Source: Chrysemys picta bellii (Eukaryota > Chordata > Testudines > Emydidae). Taken from it: a stretch of 64,000 bases of DNA. The position numbers and the translations under genes are program-made. Shown here piece after piece: positions 1 to 10,945 of this stretch. Positions within the stretch are counted from its first letter, which is position 1. Each line of letters opens with the position of its first letter. The notes beneath the pieces are model-generated. The model was given only the letters and a program-made list of their open reading frames with translations, was not told where the DNA came from and ran no database searches. The stretch is taken from contig NC_088791.1 of assembly GCF_011386835.1 (NCBI RefSeq), forward strand, positions 51,479,498 through 51,543,497, in the 5' to 3' direction.

Positions 1-249
1 CTTTACCTGTCTATATTCCGTCTTATCCACTTCCCCTTCTATTTCCCAAGCTAATGGTGTGTCAGCTCCTTACCATACCAGTCTCTCTGCCTCACCAGCA
101 AACTCAAGACTCTGCCAGTCTTCACCTTGTCTTGCAAGGAAACATGTCCGTAACATCCAGCCCCTGTCACTTGTCACTCATAGAAATTACTAAGTCTGCT
201 TCCTCTAAAGAGAGAGTGCACACACCAGCCTGTTAGTCTAGCCAAGGAC
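1..249. other. Non-coding, nothing recognised
   Basis: AT/CT-mixed sequence upstream of the repeat that begins near 250. The 60-codon open frame at 54-236 has no recognisable domain. If DOCK4 reads through the window on +, this is intron, but no upstream exon is visible to prove it. Confidence 0.4.
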
Positions 250-1090
250 CCACACTTGGGGGGCATTCTGCACCAAAAAAATTAAAAACTAAAAACGGTG
301 CCAAAAAAATTAAAATTCTGTGCTCAATATTTTAAAATTCTGCAAAAGTTATTTGTCAAAATAACACTATATAATCATGCCAGTTTCTATTATTTTGGTA
401 ATTTATGTCAAAATACCTGTCATCAAGTATGTCTGTAACAATACAGATTCCCCCAGGAATAGAGAGTTAAAGAAATCCCTATGATAACCCAGTTGCTGTT
501 TCTCTACCCCCTTTCCCCTCCCAACTCCAGAGCCCAGCTGGGGGCCAGATACCCACAACCCCTCCCCCCCAGAGCCACCTGCGGAGCCTCCCCAACCAAT
601 AAACCCAAACCCCTTCTCCCCAGAGTCCAAATGTGTGGGCCCCCCAGCCCAGATACCCACTCCTCATTCCCCCCCAGAGCTCAGCTACGGGTCCCCCCAT
701 CCCAGATACCCCCATCCCTTCCCCACCCAGAGCCCAGCTACACCCCCCCTACCCAGACACCCAGCCTCCCTCCCTCCCAGAACCTAGGGATGCAGAGGGA
801 GAAATAGCCTAATGCTCTGTCCCAGGCTTGCATGGAGTTTCCTGCGCACCATCATCTCCTTCCCTCAGGGTGTGCTGGGAACTGCAGCTGCCAGGAACCT
901 TCTTGTCCCTCCCCATCCCCCCAGCAGTGTCTTCTATGTGCAAGTTGGGCTCTGCCAAGTCCACTGGCCCCTAATGGTGGCCAGTAGTACTGCAGCCCAT
1001 TTCTGTGGGGGAAAGGAAATTCTGCGTGCACAATGTTAATTTCTGCAAAATTCTGCATTGTGCAGTGGCGCAGAATTCCCACAGGAGTAT
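250..1090. mobile_element. Non-autonomous DNA transposon-like repeat with terminal inverted repeats
   Basis: The left edge (near 252-272, containing gggCATTCTGCACCA) and the inverted right edge (near 1062-1088, containing GGGAATTCTGCGCCA when reversed) match as imperfect terminal inverted repeats of about 20 bp. Between them are AT-rich stretches and a C-rich minisatellite. No transposase frame is present. I could not define a target duplication, so superfamily and exact ends are uncertain. I recall similar sequence as common in turtle genomes. Confidence 0.5.
500..795. repeat. C-rich degenerate minisatellite
   Basis: Repeated phrases of the type CCCAGAGCYCAGCTA and CCAGATACCC recur at roughly 50-70 bp spacing, with intervening C runs. 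The open frames across it on both strands are low-complexity proline/glycine-rich by-products, not genes. Confidence 0.6.
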
Positions 1091-1536
1091 CACATCAAGC
1101 TTCTGCCATTTCCAGCCCCACAGGCAGGTGGATCCACCGTTGACAGACTCAGAGGGCGCTGATCCCTTTGTCCCCTAAGTGATGGATAAAAAAGGAGTTC
1201 CCTTTCTTTCTTTTTACAGTCTGGAAAACTTTTGAAATGTATTCTTTAAAAAGTAAACCCAGACAAAGTCCCTCTCCCCTGCTGCGAATTCTTTGGGGTG
1301 CAAGCTCCACCCCTCTTCTTCGTCATCTGGTCAGCTTGCTTTCTTGATTATCTTGATCACTTTGTTTATCTTAGATGCAAATGTACTTTCATTGCCCTTT
1401 ACTTGTAATCGAGCCATGCTGTTTTCTCATCCGCCTGTTAGCTTGATACATGCAGAGAGGTAAATCCACATTCCTTTGTCTAGGGCAGGCTTGTTTTATC
1501 AACACCTCCAAAAGATATTTTCAGAACATATTTCTA

Positions 1537-1565
<29 letters not shown>
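1537..1565. repeat. (AC)n microsatellite
   Basis: About 14 uninterrupted AC units, visible directly. Confidence 0.97.
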
Positions 1566-1567
<2 letters not shown>

Positions 1568-1612
1568 CCTCTTTATACACAAACCATACATACAATCACA
1601 CAATGATATTCA

Positions 1613-1665
1613 TGACCATAGAAGATTAGGTTTGGAAGAGACCTCAGGAGGTCACCAGCATGTCA
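1613..1665. repeat. CR1/SINE tail-like fragment
   Basis: The phrase catagaagattaggtttgg followed by aagagacctcaggaggtca is typical of the conserved 3' region of amniote CR1 elements and CR1-tailed SINEs. The fragment is short and diverged. The family assignment is from memory. Confidence 0.45.
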
Positions 1666-2708
1666 CCAGTTTTCGTATGATACCTTACAAAACACTGATT
1701 GGCTAGTTATTCTGACAACAATGTAGTTGGGTGTGCCCTTTGCTAATTGGCATAAATGGGCTCCTATGATCACAGTGTCCTATGTCTGGCAGTGGTCTGT
1801 ACCATGTTTTATAGGAAGCCTTCTCAATTATGTACCTACATAGTTATACAGTGCTGTACATGTATAGTTGGGAAGTTCTTCTTGACCTTTTCAAGAGATC
1901 AGCTTGCACTTTGACATACAGTGTGTGATTTGAACAGTTAGGTCACTCTAACTTGCATAGTGCAAATGTTTTTACTAGGCATAAAAATAATCAAATCCTT
2001 TGAATCTTATAGCTACGATATGCTCTATAGCAGTAGATTCTTTTATTTACCAATCTAGCATACCCTACAGAGTTATGTTCTTTCTCCCACCCATTTTCTG
2101 CCCCAACAAGGCACATATGGAGATAGAAAGGAAAAAAGAGGGCAATGATCAGCATCCATGTCTATGCAGTTCTTGATGCCACTGCTGAGAATGCCAACAT
2201 GGGTGTAAATTGTGATAGTGAGTTTTGTAATGGGAACATCTGTTCACTGAAAACTGGACAAACTACCAAACCTGGACTAGATTTGAACCAGTGACTTAAA
2301 AGTCTAAAGCTCCATATTCCATTATCAGAACTTCAGCCTTCTAGTTACACCTACCTTCTTTCTTTTCATATTTAGCCTCTTTAGAACCATTATCTCTATT
2401 TGAAAATTAAAAAGTTTGATTTATTAGCTTGGATACTTAGGGAAAATTAAGGCTCGGCCAACAGAGGATTCATTGTGAGGGCAAGGACCCAGCACACACA
2501 TTCAGAGGCAGATTTATAATTTGGATGCAGGTTTTGGGGAGAACAAGTCAGGGACCAGCTATACCAACCATGGGAAGCACCAGCCTCAGAGGAGACAAGA
2601 TTGAGAGTAGGGCTGTAGCATCACTTCACCTCCCCTTCACTTCATATCAGTAGGCCTGCTCTGCTATACCTGCAGAACAGGTGTTCCAAATCCTGCTGAT
2701 CAATACAC
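1666..2708. other. Non-coding stretch, nothing recognised
   Basis: Unique-looking AT-rich sequence with no gene, RNA or clear repeat signature that I can support. Confidence 0.4.
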
Positions 2709-2962
2709 TGGCTACACCTACACAAGGATAAAAGACCTGCGGTATGACCACGGCTAGCCAGATCAGCAGACTCAGGCTTGTGGGGTTGGGGCTGTGGGGC
2801 TAAAAATTGCTGTGTAGACATTCAGGCTCCAACCTGGCAGGGTCCCAGAGCTCAGGCTCCAGCTCGAACCCAAATGTCTACACAGCAATTTTTCAACCCC
2901 AGGGCCCGAGCCAGCTGACCCAGGCCAGCCATGGGCTTTTTATCCCTGTGTAGATGTGCCCT
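2709..2962. mobile_element. Foldback MITE (Harbinger-like ends)
   Basis: The left end ggctacacctacacaaggat and the inverted right end gggcacatctacacagggat pair over about 24 bp. The interior is also self-complementary (aattgctgtgtagacatt against aatgtctacacagcaattt-like sequence), so the whole segment can fold back. The TCTACAC core in the ends is shared with the Harbinger elements at 6911 and 55872. The target duplication is not resolved. Confidence 0.6.
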
Positions 2963-4243
2963 CTGTGGCCTCCATAATAAGCCTAACTGAACCCATGGTT
3001 TTGTATTTCAGTGATGTGTGTACGTAATTCCTATTAATGACAGAAACCCTTTGTGTGGGGCTAAGTGGACATAAGTGACTGTGTTTGTCCCCCGCACCCT
3101 TTTTCTTACCCACAAGGGTAGTGCTTCACATCTATATTGTAATGGGTGATGGAGAAAGAACTCTGAATTCCATTTCACTTGACAATACTTCATTTGTTTT
3201 TGATAATCTTCCAAACCTTTTAAATGTAAGTGAAACTTGCCTTCCTTCCATAAGGGCGCCTTCAACTTTCATAATTGAACTTTGCAGCCATTTCAGTCTT
3301 GATAAGATCTCTCTTATGCCTTAGATTTATTGATTACTTAATATTGCAATATGTGAGAAGTTAAATTCCCATTGAGTGTAAGGGTAGGATGAATAATGCT
3401 TTTTAGTTTTCTTTAAATGCCAGATTAACGTGTAGTTTGACCTTAAATAGAAGTATAAAAATATTGAGAATGATAAAAAAGTTGTGTAAAATAGTGTTTA
3501 TTTTTTTTTGTTTTTAAAAAACATTTAATATAAACTAATAAGTCCACAGAAAACTTAACCAGGCAACATTTTGTATAGCAACACTGGATCTACTTAATAG
3601 TTAGCACACGAATACAATGAAAAACTTCGCACAGTGGTCACAATTAAAACATTTCTGTGGTTTGAGAGATATTAACATTTCTCATTTTAAGTACAGGGAA
3701 TATTTTACAAACTGGAGTAATCTTTTAAGTACAGCCACTGTATATGATTATATCTTGCTTCAGATAGATTGAGAATCCTTTTGACTGTACATCTTTTGCT
3801 AGTAGATACCAGTGTTCTGGTAAAACAGTGATTTTTATTTTCTTGCCACATATAAACAAATTTTTAAAATGTAGCAGAATATGAACTCCCATTAGTTAGT
3901 CAAAAAAACGTTGGTGTGCCACAACCTTTCATTGTTATTTTTTTCCTCTGTAAGGGTAACAGAACTCTGGTGCAGATTTTAGTACTTTCTGCTCTGTTGT
4001 CTGACATGATGTGTACGCTAAAAGATCTTCCAGTGGATATTATTCTTAAGGAAACCACCTGCTTTGCAGAGTGAATATGTGTACGTTTTCTTTCATGAAC
4101 TTGAAAAAAGATAGAAATGAGTAAAAGTATTTGTTATATAAATTCTTTTATTTTCAGTTTTCCCCAGTGCACACGAAAATTGTTGTTATTCCCAACAGAG
4201 CCAGCGCTGGATACTTTGAAAGTACCCTAGCTGTGAAAGAAAA
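2963..4243. other. Non-coding AT-rich stretch
   Basis: The short open frames at 3008-3324 on both strands have no recognisable domain. Poly-T and poly-A tracts lie around 3500-3520. Nothing else is supported. Confidence 0.4.
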
Positions 4244-4747
4244 TGTCAGGGGACTGATTTGTAGGTGGTCAAGTCTAGTAGTCAGAGTTTGGCTGCCGGA
4301 GTCAAGGGGCAAAACAGGATCAAAACCAGGAACCAGGGCTGAACATCAGAACCAAAGTCAGAGTCCAAATGCCAGAGCCAAGGGTCGAGTAAGAGCCAGG
4401 AATCAGAGCCAAAGGTCAGAACTGGATTACCAGGAGTCAGGAAAAGCAAGAGCAGGGGTGATTCTGAGGCAGCAGCAAGACTGGGACAGGATGTGAACAA
4501 GGTTGGGTGCAGGGCAGGGTCTAGACTGTAGCCGTGGAGGAGGCAATCAGGAGCAGAGCTTAGAGAGAGACGAGCACAGGAAGGCAGAGAATCCATGGAC
4601 GTGGGTGTTGAGCAGCCAGCAAGCTACTGCTGCAGCTGGGCTTAAGAACTGGCCTGCTAGCTTCCTCAGTCCATCAGGCAGGCTAGCCGACTTGTTAGGG
4701 TTTCAGGAATACTGAGCAGGCACAGCTATAGGGCCTTACTCCTGACA
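4244..4747. repeat. Probable solo LTR
   Basis: The segment begins TGTCAGG and ends CCTGACA, i.e. TG...CA with a 7-bp inverted terminus. It is flanked by gaaaa (4239-4243) and gaaag (4748-4752), an imperfect 5-bp target duplication. At 504 bp it has the size of an LTR. The interior is rich in degenerate repeats of cagagccaaggg and ccaggaatcagagcc. Strand and retrovirus family cannot be assigned, because no clear TATA and poly(A) signal pair is visible. Confidence 0.5.
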
Positions 4748-4922
4748 GAAAGTGACAGTGTGTACTAGTAGGCTGGGCCCTTCCACAGTGATCATAATAC
4801 ACAAGGAGATTGGCCTGGACGGGGTTCCAGACTGAAATGTGACAGGATGCACCCTGTGGGTGACAGCAGAACAGAAATTACGAAAACTGAGTGAGAAGAA
4901 CAGGAGTACTTGTGGCACCTTA

Positions 4923-5207
4923 GGGCTGGTCCCCCAGTTTGAACTAAGATACGCAACTTCAGCTACGTGAATAACGTAGCTGAAGTCGAAGTACCTTAGT
5001 TTGAACTACAAGGTACTTACCGCAGGTCCACACGTGACAGGCAGGCTCCCTCGTCGACTCCACGTACTCCTCTCGCGGAGCAGGAGTACTGGCGTCGACG
5101 GCGAGCACTTCCGGGATCGATTTATCGAGTCTAAACAAGACACGATAAATCGATCCCAGAAGATCGATTGCTTACTGCCGAACCCGGAGGTAAGTATAGA
5201 CATACCC
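4923..5207. mobile_element. Harbinger-type MITE, 285 bp
   Basis: Flanked by TTA on both sides (4920-4922, 5208-5210). The left end begins GGGCTGGTCC and the inverted right end GGGTATGTCTATAC. The interior holds three foldback motifs, for example cagctacgtgaataacgtagctg-like (around 4957-4980) and gatcgatttatcg/cgataaatcgatc (around 5116-5157). It has no coding capacity. It interrupts the end of PLE 1, so it is younger than that element. TTA duplications are typical of PIF/Harbinger. Confidence 0.85.
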
Positions 5208-5229
5208 TTAGAGACTAACACATTTATTT

Positions 5230-5267
5230 GAGCATAAGCTTTCGTGGGCTACAGCCTACTTCATCGG
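5230..5267 (-). ncRNA. Hammerhead-ribozyme-like motif in PLE 1 left end
   Basis: On the - strand: CCGATGA, an extra A, a 6-bp stem with loop TGTA (one mismatch), GAAA, a 3-bp stem III with loop TTAT, then TC as the candidate cleavage dinucleotide. This is the minimal hammerhead layout reported for Penelope-like element repeats. Core position 4 is C instead of U, so this copy is probably inactive. Confidence 0.6.
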
Positions 5268-5570
5268 ATGCATGCAGTGGAAAATACAGTAGGAAGATAT
5301 ATACACACACAGAGAACATGAAACAATGGGTGTTACTATACACACTATAAGGAGAGTGATCAGTTAAGGTGAGCTTTTAGCAGCAGGGGAGGAAACAAAA
5401 AACCTGTTTGTAGTGGTAATGAAAATGGCCCATTTACAGCAATTGACAAGGAGATATGAGGAACTGTGGGGGGCGGGGGGAAATAGTTTTACTTTGTGTA
5501 ATGGCCCATCCACTCCCAGTCTTTGTTCAAGACTAATTTAATGGTGTCCAATTTGCAAATTAATTCCAAT

Positions 5571-6194
5571 TCAGCAGTCTCTCGTTGGAGTCTGTTTTTG
5601 AAGGTTTTTTTGTTGTAATATTGCAACTTTTAGGTCTGTAATCGAGTGGCCAGGGAGATTTAAGTGTTTTCCAACTGGTTTTTGAACGTTATAATTCTTG
5701 ACGTCTGATTTGTGTCCATTTATTCTTTTATGTAGAGACTGTCCGGTTTGGCCAATGTACATGGCAGAGGGGCATTGCTGGCACAAGATGGCATATATCA
5801 CATTGGTAGATGTGCAGGTGAACGAGCCTCTGATAGTGTGGCTGATGTGATTAGGTCCTATGATGGTATCTCCTGAATAGATATGTGGACAGAGTTGGCA
5901 ACGGGCTTTGTTGCAAGGATAGGTTTCTGGGTTAGTGTTTTTGTTGTGTGTTGTGTGTATTTGCTTCAGGTTTGGGGGCTGTCTGTAAGCAAGGACGGGC
6001 CTGTCTCCCAAGATCTGCGAGAGTGATGGATCGTCCTTCAGGATAGGTTGTAGATCCTTGATGATGCGCTGGAGAGGTTTTAGTTGGGGGCTGAAGGTGA
6101 TGGCTAGTGACATTCTGTTCCTTTCTTTGTTGGGCCTGTCCTGTAGTAGGTGACTTCTGGGTACTCGTCTGGCTCTGTCAATCTGTTTTATCAC
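5571..6194 (-). pseudogene. PLE 1 GIY-YIG endonuclease region
   Basis: The - strand frame contains a cysteine cluster CNKARCQLC, then NVIYAIL and MYIGQTGQSLHKRINGHKSD, the two halves of a GIY-YIG nuclease motif with the downstream arginine, followed by a conserved histidine-containing segment. In Penelope-like elements this domain nicks DNA for target-primed reverse transcription. The frame ends early (KQTPTRDC) compared with copies at 60.8 and 62.2 kb, because of a small indel in a T run near 5605. It follows the RT pseudogene on the same strand. It is a dead copy. Confidence 0.9.
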
Positions 6195-6910
6195 TTCAGC
6201 CGGTGGGTATTGTAGTTGTAAGAATGCTTGATAGAGATCTTGTAGGTGTTTGTCTCTGTCTGAGGGGTTGGAGCAAATGCGATTGTATCATAGAGCTTGG
6301 CTGTAGACAATGGATCGAGTGGTGTGGTCTGGATGAAAGCTGGAGGCATGTAGGTACGTATAGCGGTCAGTAGGTTTCCGGTATAGGGTGGTGTTTATGT
6401 GGCCATCGTTTATTAGTACTGTGGTGTCCAGGAGGTGGATCTCTTGTGTGGACTGGTCCAGGCTGAGGTTGATGGTAGGGTGGAAATTGTTGAAATCATG
6501 ATGGAATTCCTCAAGGGCTTCTTTTCCATGGGTCCAGATGATGATGATGTCATCAATGTAGCGCAAGTAGAGTAGGGGTGTTAGGGGAGAGAGCTGAGGA
6601 AGCATTGTTCTAAGTCAGCCATAAAAATGTTGGCATACTGTGGGGCCATGCAGGTACCCATAGCAGTGCCGCTGATTTGAAGGTACACATTGTCCCCAAA
6701 TGTGAAATAGTGAGGACAAAGTTACAAAGTTCAGCCACCAGGTTTGCCGTGACATTATCGGGGATACTGTTCCTCATGGCTTGTAGTCCATCTTTGTGTG
6801 GAATGTTGGTGTAGAGGGCTTCTACATCCATAGTGGCTAGGGTGTTTTCAGGAAGATCACTAATGGATTGTAGTTTCCTCAGGAAGTCAGTGGTGTCTCG
6901 AAGATAGCTA
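6195..6910 (-). pseudogene. PLE 1 reverse transcriptase, C-terminal part
   Basis: The - strand frames show [12 protein letters not shown] (RT motif A with the catalytic Asp) near 6831, a glycine-rich motif-B region near 6640, and LLYLRYIDDIIIIW (motif C, YxDD) near 6550. The frame is broken twice relative to the copy at 61.2-61.8 kb: an 8-bp deletion near 6710, where the matching copy has tagttgtgggtgagg, and a 1-bp loss near 6588. The upstream part of the gene continues at 12468 on the other side of the Harbinger insertion. Confidence 0.88.
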
Positions 6911-7131
6911 GGGGTACGTCTACACTACGAAATTAGTTCGAATTTATAGAAGCCGGTTTTATTGAAATCGGTTGTATACAGCCGATTGTGTGTGTCCACA
7001 CAATAAAATGCTCTAGGTGCTCTAGTCGGCGGACCGCGTCCACAGTACAAGGCTAGCGTCGACTTCCAGAGCATTGCACTATGGGTAGCTATCCCACAGC
7101 TATCCCACAGTTCCCGCAGTCTCCGCCGCCC

Positions 7132-8797
7132 CTTTGAATTCTGGGTTGAGATCCCAATGCCCGGATGATGCAAAACAGTGTCGCGGGCGGTTCTGGGTAC
7201 ATGTCGTCAGGCCCCTCCCTCCCCCGTCACAGCAACGGCAGACAATAGATTCGCGCCTCTTTACCTGGGTTACCTGGGTTACCTGTACAGACAACATGGA
7301 GCCCGCTCAGCTCAGCTCACCGTCACCATATGTCCTCTGGGTGCCGGCAGACGTGGGACTGCATTGCTACACAGCAGCAGCTGCTAACTGCCTTTTGGCG
7401 GTAGACGGTGCAGTAGACTGGTAGCCTTCATCGGCGATCTGGGTGCTGGCAGCCGTGGGGCTTGCCTTTTGGCAGTAAATGGTGTATTACGACTATTAGC
7501 CGTCCTATTACAAGTCGGGTCATCGCACGTTAGCAGAGTCTTCCCCGAGCAGCCGATTGTGCAATAGGCCTGAAGACCATCGTCATACGCCGCCCCGTAT
7601 TTGCTGCCAAGCACCCAGAAAGATGCCGAGGGCTATCAGTCACGCTGCACCGTCGTCTTAAGATGTAAAAAATAGATTTGCTCTGTATTCATTTGCTTCC
7701 CCCTCCCTCCGTCAAATCAACGGCCTGCTAAGCCCAGGGTTTTCAGTTTAATCTTTGGGGGGAACATTCTGTGTGACAGTTGTTTGTGTTTCTCCCTGAT
7801 GCACAGCCACCGTTCTTGATTTTAATTCCCTGTGCCTGTATGCCATGTCGTCACTCAGCCCGCCCTCCCTCCTTCCCCTAGTCCGTCAGATACTACGTTT
7901 GCGCCACAGCTCAGAGAGCCGAGAAGCGGTTCGCGCCTTTTCTTTGAATTCTGGGTTGAGATTCCAATGCCCGGATGATGCAAAACAGTGTCGCGGGCGG
8001 TTCTGGGTACATGTCGTCAGGCCCCTCCCCCCTCGTCACAGCAACGCAGACAATAGATTCGCGCCTTTTTACCTGGGTTACCTGTGCAGACAACATACCA
8101 CGGCAAGCATGGAGCCCGCTCAGCTCAGCTGAGCTCACCGTCACCATATGTCCTCTGGGTGCTGGCAGATGTGGGACTGCATTGCTACACAGCAGCAGCT
8201 GCTAACTGCCTTTTGGCGGTAGACGGTGTAGCATGATAGCCATGGGGCTGGCAGCCGTAGGGCTGCATTGCACCAGCCCCTTGCCAGGCGATGGTATATT
8301 ATGACTGGTACCCGTCGTCATCGTATTGGTGTGGCTGTCAATCATGGCCACCTGGGCAGACATGCTACTGTTTCGATGATGATGGCTACCAGTCGTAATA
8401 TACTATTTTCTGCCAATTGCCCAGTATTGTCTGCTAAGCACCCAGAAGAGGCCGAGGGCGATGCTGGGTGCTGGCGGACGTGGGGCTGGCAGACGTGGGG
8501 CTGCATTGCTACACAGCAGCAGCCCCTTGCCTTTTGGCAGATGATGGTATTTTATGATTGGTATCCGTCATCGTCATACTGGTATGGGTATGGCTGTCAC
8601 TCATGCTGCACCGTCGGCTGCCACCTTAAGATGTAAAAAATAGATTTGTTCTGTATTCATATGCTTCCCCTTCCTCCGTGAAATCAATGGCCTGCTAAGC
8701 CCAGGGTTTTCATTTTAATCTTTGGGGGGACCATTCTGTGTGACAGTTGTTTGTGTTTCTCCCTGTTCCTGTACCTGTACGCCATGTCGTCACTCGG
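7132..8797 (+). repeat. Long tandem duplications upstream of the transposase gene
   Basis: A segment near 7132-7413 recurs at about 7942-8229 (period about 810 bp), starting with tttgaattctgggttgagat and including the ccgctcagctcag block. A second segment near 7661-7850 recurs at about 8628-8797 (gatgtaaaaaatagatttg, tttaatctttggggg). A third partial copy of the gctgcattgctacacagcag phrase is at 8493-8525. This suggests a repeated promoter or 5' UTR module. The short open frames across it (e.g. 8268-8636) are not credible genes. Confidence 0.85.
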
Positions 8798-8893
8798 CCC
8801 TCCCTCCCTCCCGCCCTCCCTCCTTCTCCTGGTCCATCAGATACTACTTTCGCGCCTTTTTTCTGACCAGGCGCCATAGCTAGCACTGGGATC

Positions 8894-10195
8894 ATGGAGC
8901 CTGCTCAGATCACCGCGGCAATTATGAGCACTATGAACACCACGCGCATTGTCCTGGAGTATATGCAGAGCCAGGACGTGCCAAGGCGAAACCCAGACCA
9001 GGCGAGGAGGCGATTGCAGCGCGGCGACGAGAGTGATGAGGAAATTGACATGGACATAGACCTCTCACAAGGCACAGGCACCAGCAATGTGGAAATCATG
9101 GTGTCACTGGGGCAGGTTGATGCCGTGGAACGCCGATTCTGGGCCCGGGAAACAAGCACAGACTGGTGGGACCGCATCGTGCTGCAGGTATGGGATGATT
9201 CCCAGTGGCTGCGAAACTTTCGCATGCATAAGGGCACTTTCATGGAACTTTGTGACTTGCTGTCCCCTGCCCTGAAACGCCAGGATACCAAGATGAGAGC
9301 AGCCCTCACAGTTGAAAAGCGAGTGGCGATAGCCCTGTGGAAGCTTGCAACGCCAGACAGCTACCGGTCAGTCGGGAATCAATTTGGAGTGGGCAAATCT
9401 ACGGTGGGGGCTGCTGTGATCCAATTTGCCAGGGCAATGAAAGACCTGGTGATAGCAAGGGTAGTGACTCTGGGCAACGTGCAGTCAATAGTGGATGGTT
9501 TTGCTGAAATGGGATTCCCAAACTGTGGCGGGGCCATAGACGGAACCCATATCCCTATCTTGTCACCGGAGCACCAAGCCACCGACTACGTAAACCGCAA
9601 GGGGTACTTTTCAATGGTGCTGCAAGCCCTGGTGGATCACAAGGGACGTTTCACCAACATCAACGTGGGATGGCCGGGAAAGGTACATGATGCTCGCGTC
9701 TTCAGGAACTCTGCTCTGTTTCGAAAGCTGGAGGAAGGGACTTTCTTCCCGGACCAGAAAGTGACCATTGGGGATGTTGAAATGCCTATCGTGATCCTTG
9801 GGGACCCAGCCTACCCCTTAATGCCATGGCTCATGAAGCCGTACACAGGCAGCCTGGACAGGAGTCAGGACCTGTTCAACTACAGGCTGAGCAAGTGCCG
9901 AATGGTGGTGGAATGTGCATTTGGACGTTTAAAAGCGCGCTGGCGCAGCTTACTGACTCGCTCAGACCTCAGCGAAAAGAATATACCCATTGTTATTGCT
10001 ACTTGCTGTGCGCTCCACAATATCTGTGAGAGTAAGGGGGAGACCTTTATGGCGGGGTGGGAGGTTGAGGCAACTCGCCTGGCCGCTGATTACGCGCAGC
10101 CAGACACCAGGGCGGTTAGAGGAGCACAGCAGGGCGCGGTGCGCATCAGAGAAGCTTTGAAAACGAGTTTTGTGACTGGCCAGGCTACTGTGTGA
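8894..10195 (+). CDS. Harbinger DDE transposase (HARBI1-like), 433 aa
   Basis: The catalytic protein of the Harbinger element: an RNase-H-fold nuclease that cuts and rejoins the element ends in the nucleus, working with the Myb-like partner encoded at 12080-10443. The N-terminal about 60 residues are acidic and linker-like. A helix-turn-helix region spans about 138-185 (LTVEKRVAIALWKLA...VGKSTV). The DDE_4-type core has Asp216 in GGAIDGTHI, Asp304 in ILGDPAYPL and Glu340 in MVVECAFGRLKARW; 35 residues separate Asp304 and Glu340 (DD35E). HDARVF at 265-270 and CALHNIC at 372-378 are family signatures. A single exon, uninterrupted, with length usual for the family. The start MEPAQITAAI is the first ATG of the frame. 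Fragments of this start are echoed at 7295 and 8109. AATAAA lies at 10311. Confidence 0.95.
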   Translation: MEPAQITAAIMSTMNTTRIVLEYMQSQDVPRRNPDQARRRLQRGDESDEEIDMDIDLSQGTGTSNVEIMVSLGQVDAVERRFWARETSTDWWDRIVLQVWDDSQWLRNFRMHKGTFMELCDLLSPALKRQDTKMRAALTVEKRVAIALWKLATPDSYRSVGNQFGVGKSTVGAAVIQFARAMKDLVIARVVTLGNVQSIVDGFAEMGFPNCGGAIDGTHIPILSPEHQATDYVNRKGYFSMVLQALVDHKGRFTNINVGWPGKVHDARVFRNSALFRKLEEGTFFPDQKVTIGDVEMPIVILGDPAYPLMPWLMKPYTGSLDRSQDLFNYRLSKCRMVVECAFGRLKARWRSLLTRSDLSEKNIPIVIATCCALHNICESKGETFMAGWEVEATRLAADYAQPDTRAVRGAQQGAVRIREALKTSFVTGQATV

Positions 10196-10310
10196 AACTT
10201 CTGTTTGTTTCTCCTTGATGAACCCTCCAAACCCCCCCCCCGACCCGGTTCACTCTACTTCCCTGTAAACCAACCACCCCACCCCACCCTCCCCTCCCGC
10301 TTGCAGAGGC

Positions 10311-10316
10311 AATAAA
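10311..10316 (+). promoter_or_regulatory. Poly(A) signal of transposase transcript
   Basis: AATAAA 116 bp past the transposase stop codon, followed by a T run at 10321. It lies about 30 bp from the opposite-strand signal, so the two transcripts end tail to tail. Confidence 0.75.
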
Positions 10317-10344
10317 GTCATTTTTTTTTAACATTCATGCATTC

Positions 10345-10350
10345 TTTATT
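10345..10350 (-). promoter_or_regulatory. Poly(A) signal of Myb-like gene transcript
   Basis: TTTATT on +, i.e. AATAAA on -, 93 bp past the stop of the - strand gene at 10443. Confidence 0.7.
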
Positions 10351-10442
10351 AGTTCCTTACAGAGGTAGGGGGATAATTGCCAAGGTAGCCTGGGATGGGT
10401 GGGGGAGGAGGGATGGAAAAGGACACACTGCATTTTAAAACT

Positions 10443-10945
10443 TTAACTCTTATTGAAGGCCAGCCTTCTGATGCTTGGGCGATCATCTGGGGTGGAGTGA
10501 CTGGGTGGACGGAGGCCCCCCCACCGTGTTCTTGGGCGTCTGGGTGAGGAGGCTATGGAACTTGGGGAGGAGGGCTGTTGGTTACACAGGGGCTGTAGCG
10601 GCGGTCTCTGCTCCTGCTGCCTTTCCTGCAACTCAACCATACGCTCGAGCATATCAGTTTGATGCTCCAGCAGACGGAGCATTGCCTCTTGCCGTCTGTC
10701 TGCAAGCTGACGCCACCTATCGTCTTCAGCCCGCCACTTGCTCTGTTCTTCCCGCGATTCAGCCCGCCACCTCTCCTCTCGTTCATATTGGGCTTTTCTC
10801 ATCTCCGTCATTGACTGCCTCCACGCATTCTGCTGTGCTCTATCAGCCTGGGCGGACATCTGCAGCTCCGTGAACATCTCGTCCCTCGTCCTACGTTTTC
10901 TCTTTCTAATGTTCACGAGCCTCTGCGAAGGAGAAACATTTGCAG
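10443..10945 (-). CDS. Harbinger Myb/SANT-like protein, exon 2
   Basis: Second coding exon of the transposon's DNA-binding protein. The acceptor is a pyrimidine-rich tract followed by gccag, with the exon starting at 10945 (- strand). Joined to the donor at 11540/11539 it continues in frame as SAANVSPSQRLVNIRKRKRR. It carries a basic patch (RKRKRRTRDE, possible nuclear signal), then a long charged helix with EERWRAESREEQSKWRAEDD-type repeats, likely a coiled coil (about residues 215-290 of the joined protein), then a proline/serine-rich tail, ending at 10443. Coiled coils of this type are expected to mediate oligomerisation or transposase contact; that role is inference. Confidence 0.88.

Noticed and set aside
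8268..8636. 122-codon frame inside the Harbinger element
   Set aside because: Lies in the duplicated upstream module and has no domain; the transposase begins downstream at 8894.
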